Assembly (NCBI GenBank): GCA_022829145.1
Contig: CM040755.1
Span: 22,713,063 to 22,777,062 of the forward strand
Length of the DNA stretch: 64,000 bases
Direction: 5' to 3'
Source: Albula goreensis
Taxonomy: Eukaryota; Chordata; Actinopteri; Albuliformes; Albulidae
Positions 60,710 to 64,000 of this stretch are shown one piece after another (the stretch's first letter is position 1; every line of letters starts with the position of its first letter). The notes under the pieces were generated by a model. That model saw only the letters and a program-made list of their open reading frames with translations. It made no database searches and was not told where the DNA came from. The position numbers and the translations under genes are program-made.

Positions 60710-63700
60710 AGCCTGTGAATACACAGTGTGTTTGTGTGTGCATTTGAGTGTGGGCTTCTGGGCCTGTACTCAGTCATTCATGCGGATAATCTCTCTGCTT
60801 TAATTTCTATTATTAAGAACTCCACTGCTTCAGTTACAATCCCACTCTCAAGTACGCAAGCGCTACACATACAGTACTGTACTCTGGCAAATATTCTTCC
60901 TGTGGAGGAAATCATTATTTACTTTTTTTTCTAAGTAAAATTGCTGTCTTATCAGGGTTTTACACAAGAATTTTGTGGACAGGAACTGGACAGAAGTTTC
61001 ACCCAGCCACTTACAAATACAGTATTTTTCTGCTTGTTACCAAAGTGGATATTTCAGGATACAGTGATTTGTGTTTTGCATTTGAGTATTTAAAATAGTG
61101 TGATGGATTTGGGAGTCAAATATACTGGAAGCACAGCAGATGAGAAGTCACAGACTTGTCAGATTTTGTTGAATGAATATTTGTCCAGTGCAGCTGTGAT
61201 TGGGTCATTTCTGTATGGGTTTGTGTGGGCTGGTGCGAACGAAGGCAAAGGCCAGTCATGCACAGGTGCCATTGGCACTGTGGCAGCCCACTCCTCTCTG
61301 CGCCTGTTTCTGGCCTCCACCTGCTGCACAGGTCCTCAGTCTCATGGGCCCTGATCTGCTCCATGTAGAGGAGCTGCAGTCAATCTGCACTGCTCCTTAC
61401 AGCCCCCCCCAACCCCCGGACCCAGACCTAACTGAACAGCCATATACACAATTCAATAAAATGGGAATGATGACAGGTGTAGTTAGAACAGTGAACTGCA
61501 GATTGAGATGCAAAGGCAGAAAATCTGGTCTTGTGACACCAAAAACAGAGGAAATGATAAGCATTTGTCTTAGCTGATGCCAGAACAAACAAAATATACA
61601 AACAAGATCTCACTGTTTTCCGCCTTTTCCTCATACTCTGTTTGTGTGAATACTTTACCCTCTGCAGATAGGCCTGGTCCTCACAGGTTGACTTGAAAAT
61701 GATCTGGGTGATATGTACATATGCAAGTAACCCTATGAAGCTTTATAAAATGCACGTGTAAATATTAATAGTTTAATGCCGTTAAAATTGTCTTCTATAG
61801 TAATAACGTTAGACGAGATTACTTGAAAATAAACCATCAATTAAAATTGCTTGGGGGAATTGTTTTCATCTCATTTGTGCTGTGCTTGTACTGGGGGGAT
61901 AGTAGCTGTGTGCATGCATTTGTAAGTACTTTCCATGTCTACATGTACCATGTAAGCATGAAACTCAAGGTAATGTGCCGTGTCTTTAGTGGGTGACCAT
62001 TATCTCCTTACCGCCACCTGTCTTTTGGGGTGGGGGGGGGATTACTGCAACATGGATGTATCTGTTAGTCCTTAGCATGTAATTATTACTCAAGGTTAGT
62101 AAATGCAACTGGTCGCTCTGAAATAGTAACACCTGCCGGTGTCTGCCTTTGCAACATGAAGTAAATGCAGGACTCTTATCTCATTGCCTAGTTCTTCAGT
62201 AATGGACTTTTACTGAGGAATGTAGATCATTCGTGCCGTTCTCCTATTACAGTACCCGGTGGACAAAGAAGTCACAGTTTTAGGGCAGCAGCTTCATGCT
62301 GTTTCTCCTGGGATATTTATGCCATTAGCAATGTTTATTAAATCAAGTATTATATATGCCTTTCCTCTAATACATCAAATGTTACTCGCAGACAGTCAAT
62401 AAAAATGATATATAATATATGAATGCATCAGTTTAAAATGACAAAGTGTGGCAAAATTATGTTTTCAAAATAAATTCATTTTTTGAATAACTTCTTTATT
62501 TTTAGGCATATAGATTTCAGCAATATTATGCAAACGTCAGCTTTTCAGCAGATAGCCTTAAAGAGATGGGATGGGTGAAATGGCACTAAATATTATCAAC
62601 ATATATATTTCTAATTTTGTCTGCTAAGAATTTAAGTCACAATATGTCTGCATTTTGACACTTTGCTTTATTGGGAAAAACAAAATATGGAAGCAATTGT
62701 AACACTCAAAAAGACTGCAGGGGTTAAACGCTGACCGCTCTCCATTTTGTTGCTTAACATGTTACAATTCCCTAGCCAAAACAGAATTCCATCTTTGGAA
62801 AGAAATATAAGTTCTTAGTTTTGCTAAGCCTGGCAAGCTTTTGCTTCCAAGAGCAACTTTCCAATGGAAACATTGCAAAAGCCATAGGGGGTTATCGGTC
62901 CTTTATTTTAATATAATCAATCAAAATAACACCAAACAAAGCATTGTTTATCAGCATATCTTCAGCTTCATCAACATTATGAATATTATGCTCACACTGG
63001 AGAATGTTATTTTTATTCTTTGGCTGTACAGACTTAACAGGTTGGCTGGCTGGAGCTGAATCACATTTTTCTTTGACTTGCTGTTGTATTCTCTGGTAAT
63101 TAATTTTATTTAAAGCAGATTGCTGTAACTAGCCAGCTAAGATTAACATCAAGTTTGTGTCTGAGAAAATTTTAAATATTAAATGTCAATTAAATCTTTC
63201 ATCACTTGTATGTGAGTGAAAACATGCAAGTCTCATATAACTAAACATAAATAGCAATAGCCATTATGCTTAAAGGGATTTTGTAGTGAAAGCCTGCTGC
63301 ATATGTTTGTGTTTTAAATGCTGAACAAATTTGCACCCTTACATGTCTCTGGTGGGACAGTGTTTCAACTGAGAATACAAGGCACTTGTGTCCTTTCCCT
63401 GAATTAATTCTTCTTCGGTCTTGAGTGCCTTAGCCAGTTCCTGGACATCGCATATTTGTTAATGTTGTAGATAGTTAAATATATTCATGTTAATATGTAC
63501 ATGTATTTATCCTTTAAGATATTATATTTTAGTATATATTATAGCAATATTTAGTACTGCTATGGCAGCTTCCTCAGGGGATGCCCTTTTCACTTTGAGG
63601 CAGTAGAACAGATGAATGAATGAGTGCACGGTGTTTACTTTATCCATGTTCAGTCTGCATGGCCATGGCAGACTGTCATAAGCTACACACACCCACGTAG

Positions 63701-64000
63701 ATGCAAGTGTTTGTTCTCTATGAGCAAGCTGCATGGTTGTCAGGTTCCATGGTCTTCAGGAGATGGGGAAGAAAAGGACACAATTCTTTAAATAACATCA
63801 TCTAATATACTGAAATCCAGGGTATGAATGAGAAGTATGAGAATTTTTTTATGTGCCAAAAAAATTGATGACTATCAGTGTTGTTTTATATCCTGAATTC
63901 CTGCTTAATAGTGCACACCTGGTTTGGCCAGCTTTGACAGCAGATTTGTGGGGTAAATCATTAAGTCAATCCAACTGAAGTAACTGAAAGGAAATAAGAT
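60707..64000. other. AT-rich noncoding sequence to window end
   Basis: Unique sequence with a C8 run near 61402 and a G-rich run at 62027-62040. The stretch 62130-62350 has a regulatory-like texture. The open frames at 61100-61634 (up to 125 residues, both strands) are unrecognised. No gene, RNA or transposon is recognised, and nothing indicates where a neighbouring gene begins. Confidence 0.5.

Overview
The window looks like nuclear DNA of a ray-finned (teleost-type) fish. The evidence is the retroelement content (L2-type LINE fragments with the fish-type tail related to 'CTCTTATCCAGAG'), a CACT-ended miniature DNA transposon of a kind common in fish, a hAT-type terminal relic, and very many CA/GT, GA/CT and AAT/ATT microsatellites. 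Nothing bacterial, plasmid-like, viral or CRISPR-like is visible. I recognise no cellular protein-coding gene. The long open frames come either from microsatellites and minisatellites without stop codons or from unrecognisable low-complexity sequence. The window is therefore best read as a gene desert or the inside of very large introns. Which of the two cannot be decided from the sequence.

Layout. 1-16 kb is mostly unique AT-rich sequence with large CA arrays at 0.5, 6.3 and 14 kb, a homeodomain-site-rich block near 12.7-13.0 kb, and the best pair of exon-like segments (8519-8640 and 9185-9328, + strand). 15.3-18.5 kb is structurally dense: purine tracts, an exon-like segment with a strong donor (15895-15979), a CpG-rich block (16.02-16.44 kb), a T21 run and a 345-bp higher-order GT array. 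20.58-20.99 kb is a clean 30/42-bp minisatellite. 22.56-22.91 kb is a CpG-rich block with five same-orientation GATA-type sites. 24-34 kb is AT-rich, with GT and AAT arrays and a trinucleotide array that could fold back on itself. 35-40 kb carries G-rich and C-rich (quadruplex-prone) clusters and several regulatory-looking non-repetitive blocks. 40-51 kb holds an L2-like tail fragment, a 230-bp CACT-ended transposon with a 3-bp target duplication, a hAT relic, and one copy of a diverged repeat whose partner lies at 3 kb. 57.7-59.5 kb has two L2 LINE fragments head to head. 59.5-64 kb is mostly unique, with one regulatory-looking block (60.13-60.48 kb).

The blocks labelled regulatory were chosen only because they are complex and non-repetitive, stand out in composition, and carry clustered homeodomain, GATA, POU or CpG signals. 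Conservation was not tested, so they are candidates. The exon-like segments rest on splice-site appearance alone. Overall, the window reads as regulatory and repeat landscape around a gene that lies, or whose exons lie, outside it. I do not see a convincing new multi-gene system. The most unusual items are the dispersed repeat pair (3 kb and 49 kb), the minisatellite with an embedded palindromic variant, the GATA/CpG block and the paired G/C-rich clusters.
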